Shown here piece after piece: positions 35,147 through 44,857 of a stretch of DNA of 64,000 bases. Source of the DNA: Lachnospiraceae bacterium (GTDB taxonomy: Bacteria; Bacillota; Clostridia; Lachnospirales; Lachnospiraceae); NCBI GenBank assembly GCA_910574885.1, contig CAJTDD010000019.1, forward strand, positions 1-64,000. The letters run 5' to 3'. The stretch's first letter is position 1; each line of letters begins with the position of its first letter. The position numbers and the translations under genes are program-made. Under the pieces are notes generated by a model, which saw nothing but the letters and a program-made list of their open reading frames with translations, was not told where the DNA came from and ran no database searches.

Positions 35147-36832
35147 TTATTTTTCCGCCAGTATGACCTTGCACCGCTTTTTATAACAGGCAATCCCATA
35201 TTTCAGAATATTCTCTACTCCATCATCTTCAAGGTCATCTTCATACTTTGTATATTCGATCTGTTTTAACGCCTCCTTGCATGCCCCATCCAGATTCCCG
35301 TCATGGGCATATTTTACTTCTATGATGATCCCCATATCCCCGGTATCCGGTTCTGCAAGGATATCCGCATAGCCCTCTCCCATTTCCCGGTTGGAAGAAA
35401 TCCCCCACCGGGTTTTCACTCCTAAGATTCCAAGCAGAACACCATGATAAAAATTCTCTTTCATATCTGTTTTTACCGCTGTATCCCGGATACTGATAGT
35501 CTTCCGTAAATATTCCGTAAAAATCTTTTCCACATTTTCTGTATCCTCATTCTGCAAGGCATCGCAAAAACGATTTAGCGTATCCCCGTCCTCCCGGACA
35601 TTCTCCTTAAAGAATTCCATGATCTGCGTCTCAAAAATATCCCTGATTTCCAGATTGGGGATCGCAAGTTTCATCTGCCTGCCTTCCGCTTTTCCACGCT
35701 GGGTCAGATACCCGGTAGTAAAAAGAAGGCTCCAGATATTGTCAATGGACTGATAAACTTCCACATACGTGAGTTCCTGATGGATCTCCTTTGTAATGAC
35801 TTCCCCTGCCACCAGACGCTCAATCTCCCGTTTGGTCGTCGTATTGGCCGATTCTTGAATGAACCGTTTCACCGCGTCATTGCTGCTGGTGTTGATCCAA
35901 TAATTTTCCGGCTGTACATGAGGCTCGCTTCTGATTCTGTCGCAATGGTTCAGCACATCCCACGGGCAATACACCTCTGCATTACCAAACTGGTAACCGT
36001 CATACCATCTTTTTACTTCCTCATAATGATCCATTACCCCATAATACTCCAAAAGGTCTTTCACTTCTTTGTCTGTAAAACCGAAGTATTCATCAAAGCG
36101 CTCATCTGCAATCGTCAACACTTTCAGGTTGTTAAGCCCGGTAAAGATACTCTCCTTTGAAATTCTAAGGCATCCGGTCAATACCGCTAATTTCAGACTG
36201 CTATTCGTCTTCAACACCTCTCCAAGCAGGCTTCGGATCAGGGAGAGCATCTGATCATAGTATCCGTTCGCATGAGCCTTTGCCAACGGAACATCATATT
36301 CATCTATCAACACAATCACTTTTGTACCATAATGTTTTTCCAGCATCCCCGACAACTGCCTTAAACTGCTGCAAAGCATACCTTCATTCATATTTTTATC
36401 CAAAAGAGCTCTGTACACTGCTTTATCATGCTCATTCAGCTTTTCACTTTCTAAAAGGGAATAGAACTTTGCCGCCGCTTCAATGATAATCTGGGCTGCC
36501 ATTTGATAAGCGATCTCATAGGATCTCGCGTCAATCCCTTTCAGGGAAACCGAAATAACCGGATATTTTCCCATATGCTCCTCACAGAGCGCAGTTTCCT
36601 TTGAAATATCCAGCCCCTCAAAAATACGCTTATCCCCATTCAGTGAAAAAAAATGTTCCAACATACTCATATTCAGCGTTTTTCCAAATCTTCTGGGGCG
36701 GGTAAACAAATTTACTTCTCCCCAGTTGTTAAGAAGTTCCCTAATCAGCCCGGTTTTATCAATATAGTAAAAATCATCGGAACAAAGTTTTTCGAGATTT
36801 TCAATTCCTATCGGAAGTTTCTTCTTTCTCAT
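35147..36832 (-). CDS. AAA-ATPase-like/PD-(D/E)XK nuclease protein
   Basis: About 561 residues of the AAA-ATPase_like plus DUF1703 type, abundant in anaerobic gut bacteria. The N-terminal part has LPIGIENLEKLCSD, FYYIDKTGL and the unusual P-loop RPRRFGKT (about 45-52); Walker B is VIVLIDEYDVP. The C-terminal domain shows a PD-(D/E)XK core, DILAEPDTGDMGIIIEVKY. The open frame begins at a TTG at 36868; I chose the ATG at 36832 (one at 36838 is also possible). It stands alone, with no partner. The biological role of the family is unknown; defence or mobile-element origins have been proposed. Confidence 0.88.
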   Translation of the reverse strand: MRKKKLPIGIENLEKLCSDDFYYIDKTGLIRELLNNWGEVNLFTRPRRFGKTLNMSMLEHFFSLNGDKRIFEGLDISKETALCEEHMGKYPVISVSLKGIDARSYEIAYQMAAQIIIEAAAKFYSLLESEKLNEHDKAVYRALLDKNMNEGMLCSSLRQLSGMLEKHYGTKVIVLIDEYDVPLAKAHANGYYDQMLSLIRSLLGEVLKTNSSLKLAVLTGCLRISKESIFTGLNNLKVLTIADERFDEYFGFTDKEVKDLLEYYGVMDHYEEVKRWYDGYQFGNAEVYCPWDVLNHCDRIRSEPHVQPENYWINTSSNDAVKRFIQESANTTTKREIERLVAGEVITKEIHQELTYVEVYQSIDNIWSLLFTTGYLTQRGKAEGRQMKLAIPNLEIRDIFETQIMEFFKENVREDGDTLNRFCDALQNEDTENVEKIFTEYLRKTISIRDTAVKTDMKENFYHGVLLGILGVKTRWGISSNREMGEGYADILAEPDTGDMGIIIEVKYAHDGNLDGACKEALKQIEYTKYEDDLEDDGVENILKYGIACYKKRCKVILAEK

Positions 36833-37085
36833 CTCCATCTCTTTCCACGCTCCTTCCGTCAATTTCAAACCGTTTTCTGTCTCAGATTCTATTCCTATAC
36901 ATTATAACAACTAAGCGGCAGCTTTTCCATAGGAATCTTCCGTTCATTCTGTCCCGCACCTGCTGAACCTTTCAAAATGACTTTTTCCATATCGTAAGCT
37001 TCTTGGGTTCTTCCTCTGTTACCCCGCCGGCTTCCCTGACCCTGACGCAGTCTGCCTGCATTACAATCTCAACCTGCTTGTCCTC
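36833..37085. other. intergenic spacer with an in-frame gene tail
   Basis: On the minus strand, immediately after the TAA of the lipoprotein gene, the same frame stays open for 37 codons (37085-36975), ends in TGA at 36972-36974, and has coding-like composition (EDKQVEIVMQADCV, then EEEPKKLTIWKK). No RNA gene or repeat was seen in the rest of the spacer. Confidence 0.4.
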
Positions 37086-38162
37086 TTAATTGTAATTAAA
37101 GACATTCTCTTCAATCCCCCCAATCACAGCCTCCACATCTTCCTTCCTGACCAAAAACCGTTCCACCCCATCAATCTCCACAGAATCAAACTCATCATCA
37201 AATGCATAATAACACACCGAAACATCCGGAGCGCCTTCCATATTCCGATGAAACCTGACCACAAGATGAGGCTCATCCTTCCCGCTGCTTCTTTCCCCCT
37301 CCATTTCCGACACCAGGCCAACGCCTGAAATCAACTGATACAGGGCGGCAAACTCTTTTTTCTCTACCTCCTTCTTCCCGAATCTATACGAGTCTTTTGC
37401 CGCATCTACCTGAATCAAAAACTGGCTGCCATCCGCCGTAATCTCAATATCTTCCAGCGTCTCCGCAGAAATCAGCACAGGAATCTTCAAAATATAGTCA
37501 AAGGGTTTCCGGCCGAAAATCATCTGCAGCGCGGCTTCCTGAAGGACATACACCTGTTCCTCATTTCCGGCAACAGCCGCATAACGTCCCCCATTGCCGT
37601 CTTCCTTCCCCAGAATAACCTCTGCTGTCGTATCTGCTTCATCCGTACTCTTCGCCACAGAATCATCCAAAGTATCCACATACTCCACCCGATATCCCAT
37701 ATCCGAATCCTCAATCCCCGTGTCAACGCCTTCCAAAACCTCTGCCGGCATTTCAAACGTAATACCGCACAATTCCTGAAACATCTCAAACATGACTTCC
37801 GTATTCATGGTGGCATTCTCATCATAGGGATTTAAAATCTCCCAATAGTCAAACTGCATCTTATATTCCGCCGGTTCTCTTGAAATGTGAAGGAACTCCT
37901 CCCCGTCCTTCGTAAGAGAAACACTTCGTATCCCATTGGGGATAAACTGCGGCACAGACGCCTGCTTTAACGTCTTACCCTCTTTCCTGTCTTCGTCTCC
38001 ACCTGTCCCGGTATTCCCTGCACGCTCCTGTGTTTCGGCTTTCGTCCGGCTCTGATCCGCCCTGTCGTCTTCTTCCTTTACTTTGGAGCATCCGGCTGAC
38101 AAAAGAAGCGTCAGGCAAACCACAAATGCCGCAATCCTTTTTCCATGTTGTCTTCCCATCAT
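37086..38162 (-). CDS. lipoprotein with DUF4340-like region
   Basis: A 358-residue lipoprotein: basic start, hydrophobic core and lipobox LSAGC with C25, then a charged Glu/Arg/Gly-rich linker (about 28-65). The remainder resembles DUF4340 proteins, which recur with GldG-type ABC systems (YWEILNPYDENATMN, then ILGKEDGNGGRYAAVAG and VYVLQEAALQMIFG). No ABC genes are adjacent, so it looks like an orphan. It follows the GH3 gene by 72 bases in the same direction. The frame continues openly past the stop. Confidence 0.72.
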   Translation of the reverse strand: MMGRQHGKRIAAFVVCLTLLLSAGCSKVKEEDDRADQSRTKAETQERAGNTGTGGDEDRKEGKTLKQASVPQFIPNGIRSVSLTKDGEEFLHISREPAEYKMQFDYWEILNPYDENATMNTEVMFEMFQELCGITFEMPAEVLEGVDTGIEDSDMGYRVEYVDTLDDSVAKSTDEADTTAEVILGKEDGNGGRYAAVAGNEEQVYVLQEAALQMIFGRKPFDYILKIPVLISAETLEDIEITADGSQFLIQVDAAKDSYRFGKKEVEKKEFAALYQLISGVGLVSEMEGERSSGKDEPHLVVRFHRNMEGAPDVSVCYYAFDDEFDSVEIDGVERFLVRKEDVEAVIGGIEENVFNYN

Positions 38163-38234
38163 TCTTGTTCCCTTTCCTGACTTCTTCCTAAAAAATCATA
38201 TTCAAGCCATTCTCAAAACTTCCCCTCGTTCCCT

Positions 38235-40364
38235 TTACGAATCCAGCGTCACCAGAACCTCCACAGGCTCTCTCCCCGTCAGCCTCCGGCTCCTTTCATC
38301 CGGCTGGGACGTTCCGACGAACAGCTTGAACTTCTTACTGTCAATGTGCCGCTCCCCTTCCTCATCCACCACGCTCATCGCCCGGTTTGGAATCACAAGC
38401 TCAAAAGACTTCTCCTCTCCTGCCCTCAAAAACACCCGCCGAAATCCACACAAACTATAATTTGGTACAGCCAGCTTTGAATCCAAATCCTTGATATAGA
38501 CCTGAACCACCTCATCCGTATCCACCTCGCCCTGATTCCTCAGAGACACTTGAATCCGGATATCCGACTCCTTCGTAACCTGCCCCGACCTATTCGCTCC
38601 TACTACCCTTACGTCACCATAAGACAGCCCGTACCCGAAGGGATACAGCGGTTCCTGCTCCATATACCGGTAAGTCCGGTTCTTCATCGAATAATCCGTA
38701 AACTCCGGCAGTCCCTCAAGGTCTTTATAAAATGTAATCGGCAGCTTCCCGGAAGGCGACACATTGCCAAACAAAATATCCGCCACGGCCCTGCCGCCCC
38801 TTGCTCCCGGATACCACGCCATCAGGATTCCATTACAATGCTCCTGGGCGTAAGCTAAGTCAATGGCGCTTCCCGCCATCAGTACAACCACCGTCGGTTT
38901 CCCTACGGCCGTAACCTTCTCAATCAGTTCCTCCTGAACCCTGGGAAGATGCAGATCTTTCTTATCTCCGGAAGCGTCACTGTTTCCCGCATCCCCTTCT
39001 TCCCCTTCCAGCGTCTCGTCCATTCCCACGCAAATCACTACCACATCGCTGTGTTCCGCCGTAATGACCGCCTCCGAAATCCTGTCCTGGCTCCACGCAA
39101 GGCTCTCCACCCGATCCTTCTCCAAATGGCACCCTTCTGAATACAGCACACGCACCTCGTCGCCTGCCTCATCCTGAATCCCTTCCAACACAGTGATATA
39201 TCTGGAAGAAGTTCCATGGTAATTTCCAATCAACGCCGCCCGGCTGTCCGCATTCGGACCCACCACGCCGATTGTTTTCACCTTGGACTTATCAATCGGA
39301 AGGACGCCATCATTTTTAAGCAGCACGCTTCCCTTTCTCGCCATATCAAGCGCCGCTTCCACATGCTCCCGGCACTCTACCACCTCATAAGGAATCTCGT
39401 CATACTCACTTCCGTCAAACAACCCAAGTAAGAACCTTGCCGTCAGCAGCCGCTCTGCCGCTATCGTAATATCTTCCTCTGAAACCAACCCTTCCTCAAC
39501 GGCAGCTAAAAGATGCAGATACGTATTCCCACAGTTCACGTCACAGCCCCGTTTCAACGCCAGTGCAGCCGACTCCCTGGCATTTCTTGTCACCTGATGA
39601 TTCTCATGGAAATCCTTGATCGCCCAACAGTCCGATGTAAAATGCCCGTCAAATTCCCATTTTCCACGCAGCACGTCTTCCATCAAATACTTATGCCCGC
39701 AGCATGGCTCCCCGTTAGTACGGTTATAGGCTCCCATCACAGACTCCACGTCCGCCTCCTTCACCAAAGCCTCGAACGCCGGAAGATAGGTCTCCCACAT
39801 GTCCTTCATGCTAACCTTCGCGTCAAACTCATGGCGGATTGCCTCCGGACCGCTGTGGACGGCAAAATGCTTGGCGCATGCCGCCGCCTTCATCACAGGA
39901 CCATCTCCCTGAAGCCCTTCCACGAACCGGACGCCAAGCCGGGAGGTCAGGTAAGGATCTTCCCCGTAAGTCTCATGCCCTCTGCCCCAGCGCGGGTCAC
40001 GGAAAATATTCACATTGGGGGACCAGAATGTAAGCCCTTTATAGATGTCTCTGTCCCCATGCCGGGAATAAGCATTGTATTTCGCCCTTCCCTCCGTGGC
40101 AATGATATCCCCCACCTTCTCCATCGCATCCTCATCAAAAACTGCCGCCATGCCGATGGCCTGAGGGAACATAGTTGCCACTCCCGCCCTCGCAACGCCA
40201 TGCAGCGCCTCGTTCCAGTAGTTATATGCAGGAACACCCAATCGCTTCACAGGCGCGGCGTCATATTTTAGCTGGGCCGCCTTCTCCATCAATGTCATCT
40301 TTGAAACCAGTTCCTTCGCCTTTTTTCTCGCTTTTGCTCTCTCTTTTCTATGATTTCCCATCAT
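38235..40364 (-). CDS. glycoside hydrolase family 3 (beta-glucosidase/xylosidase)
   Basis: A 709-residue GH3 enzyme that removes terminal beta-linked sugars. The N-terminal barrel carries DPRWGRGHETYGEDPYL (123-139), KHF at 165-167 and the nucleophile D245 in FTSDCWAI; the C-terminal alpha/beta sandwich and a fibronectin III-like domain complete the family's three-domain plan. WNEALHGVARAG near 50-61 recalls the beta-xylosidase branch. There is no signal peptide, so it acts inside the cell on imported oligosaccharides. It lies just after the YesN-like regulator gene and belongs with the transporter upstream. Confidence 0.95.
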   Translation of the reverse strand: MMGNHRKERAKARKKAKELVSKMTLMEKAAQLKYDAAPVKRLGVPAYNYWNEALHGVARAGVATMFPQAIGMAAVFDEDAMEKVGDIIATEGRAKYNAYSRHGDRDIYKGLTFWSPNVNIFRDPRWGRGHETYGEDPYLTSRLGVRFVEGLQGDGPVMKAAACAKHFAVHSGPEAIRHEFDAKVSMKDMWETYLPAFEALVKEADVESVMGAYNRTNGEPCCGHKYLMEDVLRGKWEFDGHFTSDCWAIKDFHENHQVTRNARESAALALKRGCDVNCGNTYLHLLAAVEEGLVSEEDITIAAERLLTARFLLGLFDGSEYDEIPYEVVECREHVEAALDMARKGSVLLKNDGVLPIDKSKVKTIGVVGPNADSRAALIGNYHGTSSRYITVLEGIQDEAGDEVRVLYSEGCHLEKDRVESLAWSQDRISEAVITAEHSDVVVICVGMDETLEGEEGDAGNSDASGDKKDLHLPRVQEELIEKVTAVGKPTVVVLMAGSAIDLAYAQEHCNGILMAWYPGARGGRAVADILFGNVSPSGKLPITFYKDLEGLPEFTDYSMKNRTYRYMEQEPLYPFGYGLSYGDVRVVGANRSGQVTKESDIRIQVSLRNQGEVDTDEVVQVYIKDLDSKLAVPNYSLCGFRRVFLRAGEEKSFELVIPNRAMSVVDEEGERHIDSKKFKLFVGTSQPDERSRRLTGREPVEVLVTLDS

Positions 40365-40424
40365 TTAAACTCCTTTTCTATCTTCTACAATAATCTATCA
40401 GGTACTTCTCCGTAAAGACTTCTC

Positions 40425-41996
40425 TCACATCTCGCATGCCCCCTGAATCTCCTCCCGGTACTTCGTCGGAGACTTCCCCGTATGCTTCTTAAAAGCCAGG
40501 GAAAAATAATTGGTATCCCGATACCCCACCATCAACGCAATCTCCCCAATCTTCAAACTGGTGGTATCAAGCAAGGATTTCGCCTTCTCAATCCGTTTCC
40601 GCACAATATACTCATTGCACCCCTCCTTCGTCACCCGCTTAAACAATCTGGAAAAATAATTAGGGGTAATATACAGCGACACGGCAATATTCGACACCGT
40701 AAGCTCCTCCGTCAGATGCTCGGAAATATAATATTTCGCCTTGGAAATAATCTCATGCACATTCTCATCCTGTCCCCCCAAAAGCTGCACAAGGAACATC
40801 TCCGTCACATTGCACGCCTCCTCCCTGGAAGCAGCGCGAAGGCTCTTAGACAGCGCATCTAACTTCCCAGAATCCGTCTCCCCGGCTTCCCCCGCATAAG
40901 AAAAATAAATACACGAAGCCAGCTCGAAACAAAGCCGCCGAACCGTCTGCCTGGATAGATTATAAGATTCTGACGCCTTCGCAAAAGTCCGGAAGGCTTT
41001 CAGAACATATTCCGTATTCCCAATATTGCTGCACATGATTTCCTTCAGCTCCACATAGATATCCTGAAAAATATGGTTCTTATTCTGCTCCCCCAAAAGC
41101 TGCACAATATCCTGTATTCCTTCCTTTTCCGTATCCAAAAGATGCCTTGCATCATGGTAAGAGACATAAAGCCCCTCTAACCGCTCCACAACACTCCCAA
41201 TCACCATCTTAGGCTTACAGTCAAATTCATCCTGCAGGATGTCCGAGAGTTTCCTGGTCTTCTCAAGTACCGACTCCTCTTTCTCTCTCAGGAAATACAC
41301 TATGATAATCGCCCCGTCGTCATCTGGGAACGTAATCCCCTCCTCCTCCGCATCCACGATACTGATGCAGATATTCTTCATGGACATCTCCCGGAAATTC
41401 TTCTCCGTCGGCTGATTTTCCAGACACAACGCAGGTGCAATCAGCATTGCCTGAAATCCGAAAAAACTGTCCAGTTTATAAAATTCCCGCAGCTCCAAAA
41501 GAAGCCGCGTGCTTTCTCCCCTGCGGTGAATCAGGTCACGCATACACCTCTCAAGACGCATCTGCTCCGCCATACCCCGCGTCCTCCTCGCCAGCATAGA
41601 ACTCTTCTCCCTTGCCTCCTCTTCCTCAAGAAACCGGACCTGTTCCCGGATTGCCCGGGACAAATCCGACTCCTCCACAGGTTTCAGGAAAAAGTCCTGC
41701 ACCTTCAGACGCAGGCTTTGTCTGGCATACTCAAAACTGTCATACCCTGTCAGCACCAGCACACGAAGCTTAGGAGAAATCTCCTTTGCCGCCTCAATCA
41801 GCTCAAGCCCTGACATCTCCGACATCCGGATATCCGTAATCAATATCTCCGGCCGATGCTCCCCGAGCAGTTCCAGCGCCTCCCTCGCCGAACCTGCCGT
41901 ATAGACCTTCCCTACTCCAAGCTCCGGCCACGGAATCACTTTCTTGATACCCATCCGTATCATTTTCTCATCATCCACAATCAGTACCTTATACAT
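40425..41996 (-). CDS. YesN-like response regulator, AraC type
   Basis: A 523-residue regulator with an N-terminal receiver domain (D9, phosphoacceptor D55 in ILITDIRMSE), a long middle region, and a C-terminal pair of AraC-type helix-turn-helix motifs (about 420-515, with ISVSLYITPNYFSRLFKR-like and VGYRDTNYFSLAFKKHTGKSP segments). This is the YesN type that pairs with YesM kinases to switch on sugar transport. The cognate kinase gene lies 29 bases upstream. Likely targets are the ABC genes and the GH3 gene. Confidence 0.95.
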   Translation of the reverse strand: MYKVLIVDDEKMIRMGIKKVIPWPELGVGKVYTAGSAREALELLGEHRPEILITDIRMSEMSGLELIEAAKEISPKLRVLVLTGYDSFEYARQSLRLKVQDFFLKPVEESDLSRAIREQVRFLEEEEAREKSSMLARRTRGMAEQMRLERCMRDLIHRRGESTRLLLELREFYKLDSFFGFQAMLIAPALCLENQPTEKNFREMSMKNICISIVDAEEEGITFPDDDGAIIIVYFLREKEESVLEKTRKLSDILQDEFDCKPKMVIGSVVERLEGLYVSYHDARHLLDTEKEGIQDIVQLLGEQNKNHIFQDIYVELKEIMCSNIGNTEYVLKAFRTFAKASESYNLSRQTVRRLCFELASCIYFSYAGEAGETDSGKLDALSKSLRAASREEACNVTEMFLVQLLGGQDENVHEIISKAKYYISEHLTEELTVSNIAVSLYITPNYFSRLFKRVTKEGCNEYIVRKRIEKAKSLLDTTSLKIGEIALMVGYRDTNYFSLAFKKHTGKSPTKYREEIQGACEM

Positions 41997-42025
41997 GAAT
42001 CATCTCCTCCCTGCATCAAATCCTC

Positions 42026-43789
42026 CTAATCCTCCTGCACCTTCGTCACATACGGAATCCGAATCTCCACGGTAACGCCGCCAAAAGAATTCCTCAGATA
42101 ATGAAGCCCAAAACCAGAGCCATAGAGAAGCTCAATTCGCTTATTCACGTTCCGTACCCCATACCCAAAGGACTCATCATACTCCGACAACTGCTGGTTC
42201 ATCTCGTCAATCTGTTTCTGGGTCATGCCCGTCCCCGTATCGGCAAGGGCCAGCTTCACCATATCCCCCTGGCGCACAGCCTGCAGGGAAATACTCCCCT
42301 CCTTCCCCTGTTTAATCTTAATGCCATGGTAAATGGAATTCTCCACCAAAGGCTGCAGCGTAAGCTTTGGAATCATCGCACCTTTACACTCCTCATCCAT
42401 CCCGATCTCCATCCCGATAATATGGTCATACCGCATATTCTGGATAATCAGGTAATTCCTCACATGTTCAACCTCCATTTCCAGTGAAATCACGTCATGC
42501 CCCTTGCTTAGGCATATTCTGTAATACCGTGCCAACGCCTTCACCAGCGTGGAAATCTCATGGTTCCCGTCTGCCACAGCCTGCCAGTGGATACAGTCCA
42601 GGGTGTTATACAGGAAATGAGGCTGAATCTGGGACTGAAGGGAATTGAAGCGTATCTGCTCAATCTGGTGCTGCTCCTGCTTAACCTGCTCCATCAGGAC
42701 TACAATTTCCTCCATCATAGAATTGAAGCCCGTAGCCAGCTTTGCAAAATCCTCCCCCATATGTCCAGCGTCAATCCTGACAGATAAGGAGCCCGCCGCC
42801 ACGTCGTCCATATTCTGCACCACCCGGTCAAGAGGCTGGTATACCTTGCGGATAACCCGCTTCACAATCACATAACTGACTGCAACCAACACTAACAGAA
42901 TTCCGGCCATAAGCCCAATGGTTCGGATACTCGGACGGTACAATTCAATCGTCGCAATACTGCTGATAATGTAAAAATTCCAGTTATATACCTTCTGATA
43001 GACATAGAGCCTCCCCTTCTGGTAGAAACTCCCCTGTCCCTCCCCGAGCCCGCTTATATAATCCACGGCCGTTCCGATCTTACTTGTATCCCCCGCTGCG
43101 ACCACGGTCCCGTCTGTGCTCACTACCTCCGTCCGCCTCTCGTTTTTTGCCTCCACAACAATCTGTTCCAGGACAGGGTTAGAATAATTCAGGCACAAAA
43201 GCCCCCTCTCCTCATGCAGCTTTTCTAAACTGTAGACAGGAAAATATACGTTTGCCGTATACTGCTCTCCCTTATAATAGGCATTGGAAAATCCGATTTT
43301 CAACGTACTCTTCTGCCCGTTCTTACATTTTTCCAAATCCCTTTGATACACCTGATGAAACTCCGACGCAGTAAGCGTATCCCTACCCCGATAAAGATAA
43401 TCATCCATCTGATAGCTGATGACAGCGATAAAATTCAAATCCGACGACATGTTCAGGTAGCTGGATAAGACATTGTTCGCCTCCGTAGTCGCCAGCGCAT
43501 ATTCCAGCGTATGCTTATCGCCGCATTTCAGATATCGCTGCACGTAACCGTCGATAACAAGGGCAACGGACATCGCCTTATACTCCTCAAGCTTATTCTG
43601 GTAATTCTCCGCCAGCGTTGCATTCTTATCCTGCAAAAGCTCGATGGACTTATCCTTGAGCGAAGTAACAGATGATATTGTAGATACAATCAGGACGATC
43701 AGTGTCGTGAAGGTGATAGATACGCTGACAAGCGCCTGCATTTTCCGGTCAAACTTCCATCTGCCAATACATTCTTTCCATCTCTCCAT
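42026..43789 (-). CDS. YesM-like sensor histidine kinase
   Basis: A 587-residue membrane kinase. A first helix at about 18-40 and a second near 275-295 enclose an extracellular sensor region; HAMP follows (VIRKVYQPLDRVVQNMDDVAAG) and then the His_kinase domain with the phosphoacceptor in QIQPHFLYNTLDCIHW and the ATP-binding LQPLVENSIYHGIK and DTGTGM blocks. The frame is open to 43900, but the ATG at 43789 has GAGGG 8 bases upstream and gives a proper cytoplasmic start MERWKECIGRW. It is followed by the YesN-like regulator. Confidence 0.94.
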   Translation of the reverse strand: MERWKECIGRWKFDRKMQALVSVSITFTTLIVLIVSTISSVTSLKDKSIELLQDKNATLAENYQNKLEEYKAMSVALVIDGYVQRYLKCGDKHTLEYALATTEANNVLSSYLNMSSDLNFIAVISYQMDDYLYRGRDTLTASEFHQVYQRDLEKCKNGQKSTLKIGFSNAYYKGEQYTANVYFPVYSLEKLHEERGLLCLNYSNPVLEQIVVEAKNERRTEVVSTDGTVVAAGDTSKIGTAVDYISGLGEGQGSFYQKGRLYVYQKVYNWNFYIISSIATIELYRPSIRTIGLMAGILLVLVAVSYVIVKRVIRKVYQPLDRVVQNMDDVAAGSLSVRIDAGHMGEDFAKLATGFNSMMEEIVVLMEQVKQEQHQIEQIRFNSLQSQIQPHFLYNTLDCIHWQAVADGNHEISTLVKALARYYRICLSKGHDVISLEMEVEHVRNYLIIQNMRYDHIIGMEIGMDEECKGAMIPKLTLQPLVENSIYHGIKIKQGKEGSISLQAVRQGDMVKLALADTGTGMTQKQIDEMNQQLSEYDESFGYGVRNVNKRIELLYGSGFGLHYLRNSFGGVTVEIRIPYVTKVQED

Positions 43790-43877
43790 AAATATTTCCC
43801 TCAAATTTTGTGGGTTCTTCCCACTCCATGCCATTTCCCGGCAATCCGTTCTTCCGTTCCCTGTCAAGAGTATACCT

Positions 43878-43941
43878 AAAAAAACCGCCTCTGTCAGCAT
43901 TTCTGTACACGGAAATATACGGAAAATACCGACAGGGGCAG
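43878..43941 (-). terminator. terminator after the permease operon
   Basis: On the minus strand CTGCCCCTGTC pairs with GACAGAGGCGG across a long loop and is followed by seven T. It separates the ABC genes from the kinase gene. Confidence 0.65.
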
Positions 43942-44005
43942 TTTTTCTAAGTTTCCCCGGCGTCCTGCGCGGCTAATATCCGTCAAAACCACCTGAGGTA
44001 TCTCA

Positions 44006-44854
44006 CTATCCCTTCACAGCGCCTGCGGTCATACCCTTGACCAGCTTATCCTGGAAGATGATAAACATAATAATCATCGGCAGCAAGGTCAGGGTCAGGA
44101 CTGCCATAATCATCGGCGTATTCATGGAATACTGCCCCTGGAATTCCCAGATTGCCAGAGGGAGCGTCCGGTTCGCCGAAGACTGAGTCAGTGTATATGC
44201 GAAAGAAAATTCATTCCACATGTTCACGCCGTTGTAGATTGCCAGCGTCGCAAGTCCCGGCTTTGCCAGCGGCAGAATCATGGAGAAGAACATCTGAACC
44301 TTCCCACATCCGTCGATTTCCGCCGACTCTTCAATCTCCCGCGGAATCTCCTTCATGAAACTGGTCAGGATAAACACAGAAATCGGCACGGCAAACGCAA
44401 TGTACGGCCCAATCAGCGACCAAATACTGTCATACAGTCCTGTCGCCTTCGACATTTTAAATACCGGAATCAAGGTAATATGCACTGGAATAGACATACA
44501 TGCCACAATTCCCGCATAAATCGGGTTCGCCAGCTTAAACTTGAACCTCGCCAGAGGATACGAAGCACACGCCGAGATAAATAAAAGCAACAGAAGCGAA
44601 ATCGTCAGAACGATCACACTATTCATAAAATACCTGCCAAATCCGCCGGTCAGCACTTCCTTATAGTTTGTAAAATTCAGAGAGTCCGGGAGATTAAAGA
44701 CTCCCTTTGTAAGCATCTCGAACTTCTCCTTAAAAGAGTTCAACACCATAAAGATAAACGGCAGGAACGAAACCACCAGATAAAAAATCGCCAAGGCAAA
44801 CGCGATTACCCAGCATATGATACTCTTTCTTTTATTCTTCTTATACAGATCCAT
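44006..44854 (-). CDS. carbohydrate ABC transporter permease (MalG type)
   Basis: A 282-residue inner-membrane permease with six hydrophobic helices and the EAA-type loop EIEESAEIDGCGKVQMFFSMILPLAKPG (about 183-210) that contacts the ATPase. It lies 3 bases after the partner permease gene. No ATPase gene is present; such importers usually share a general MsmK/UgpC-type ATPase coded elsewhere. Confidence 0.95.
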   Translation of the reverse strand: MDLYKKNKRKSIICWVIAFALAIFYLVVSFLPFIFMVLNSFKEKFEMLTKGVFNLPDSLNFTNYKEVLTGGFGRYFMNSVIVLTISLLLLLFISACASYPLARFKFKLANPIYAGIVACMSIPVHITLIPVFKMSKATGLYDSIWSLIGPYIAFAVPISVFILTSFMKEIPREIEESAEIDGCGKVQMFFSMILPLAKPGLATLAIYNGVNMWNEFSFAYTLTQSSANRTLPLAIWEFQGQYSMNTPMIMAVLTLTLLPMIIMFIIFQDKLVKGMTAGAVKG

Positions 44855-44857
44855 ACC

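Noticed and set aside
39513-40271. Plus-strand open frame of 252 codons
   Set aside because: Antisense to the GH3 catalytic domain; no independent support.
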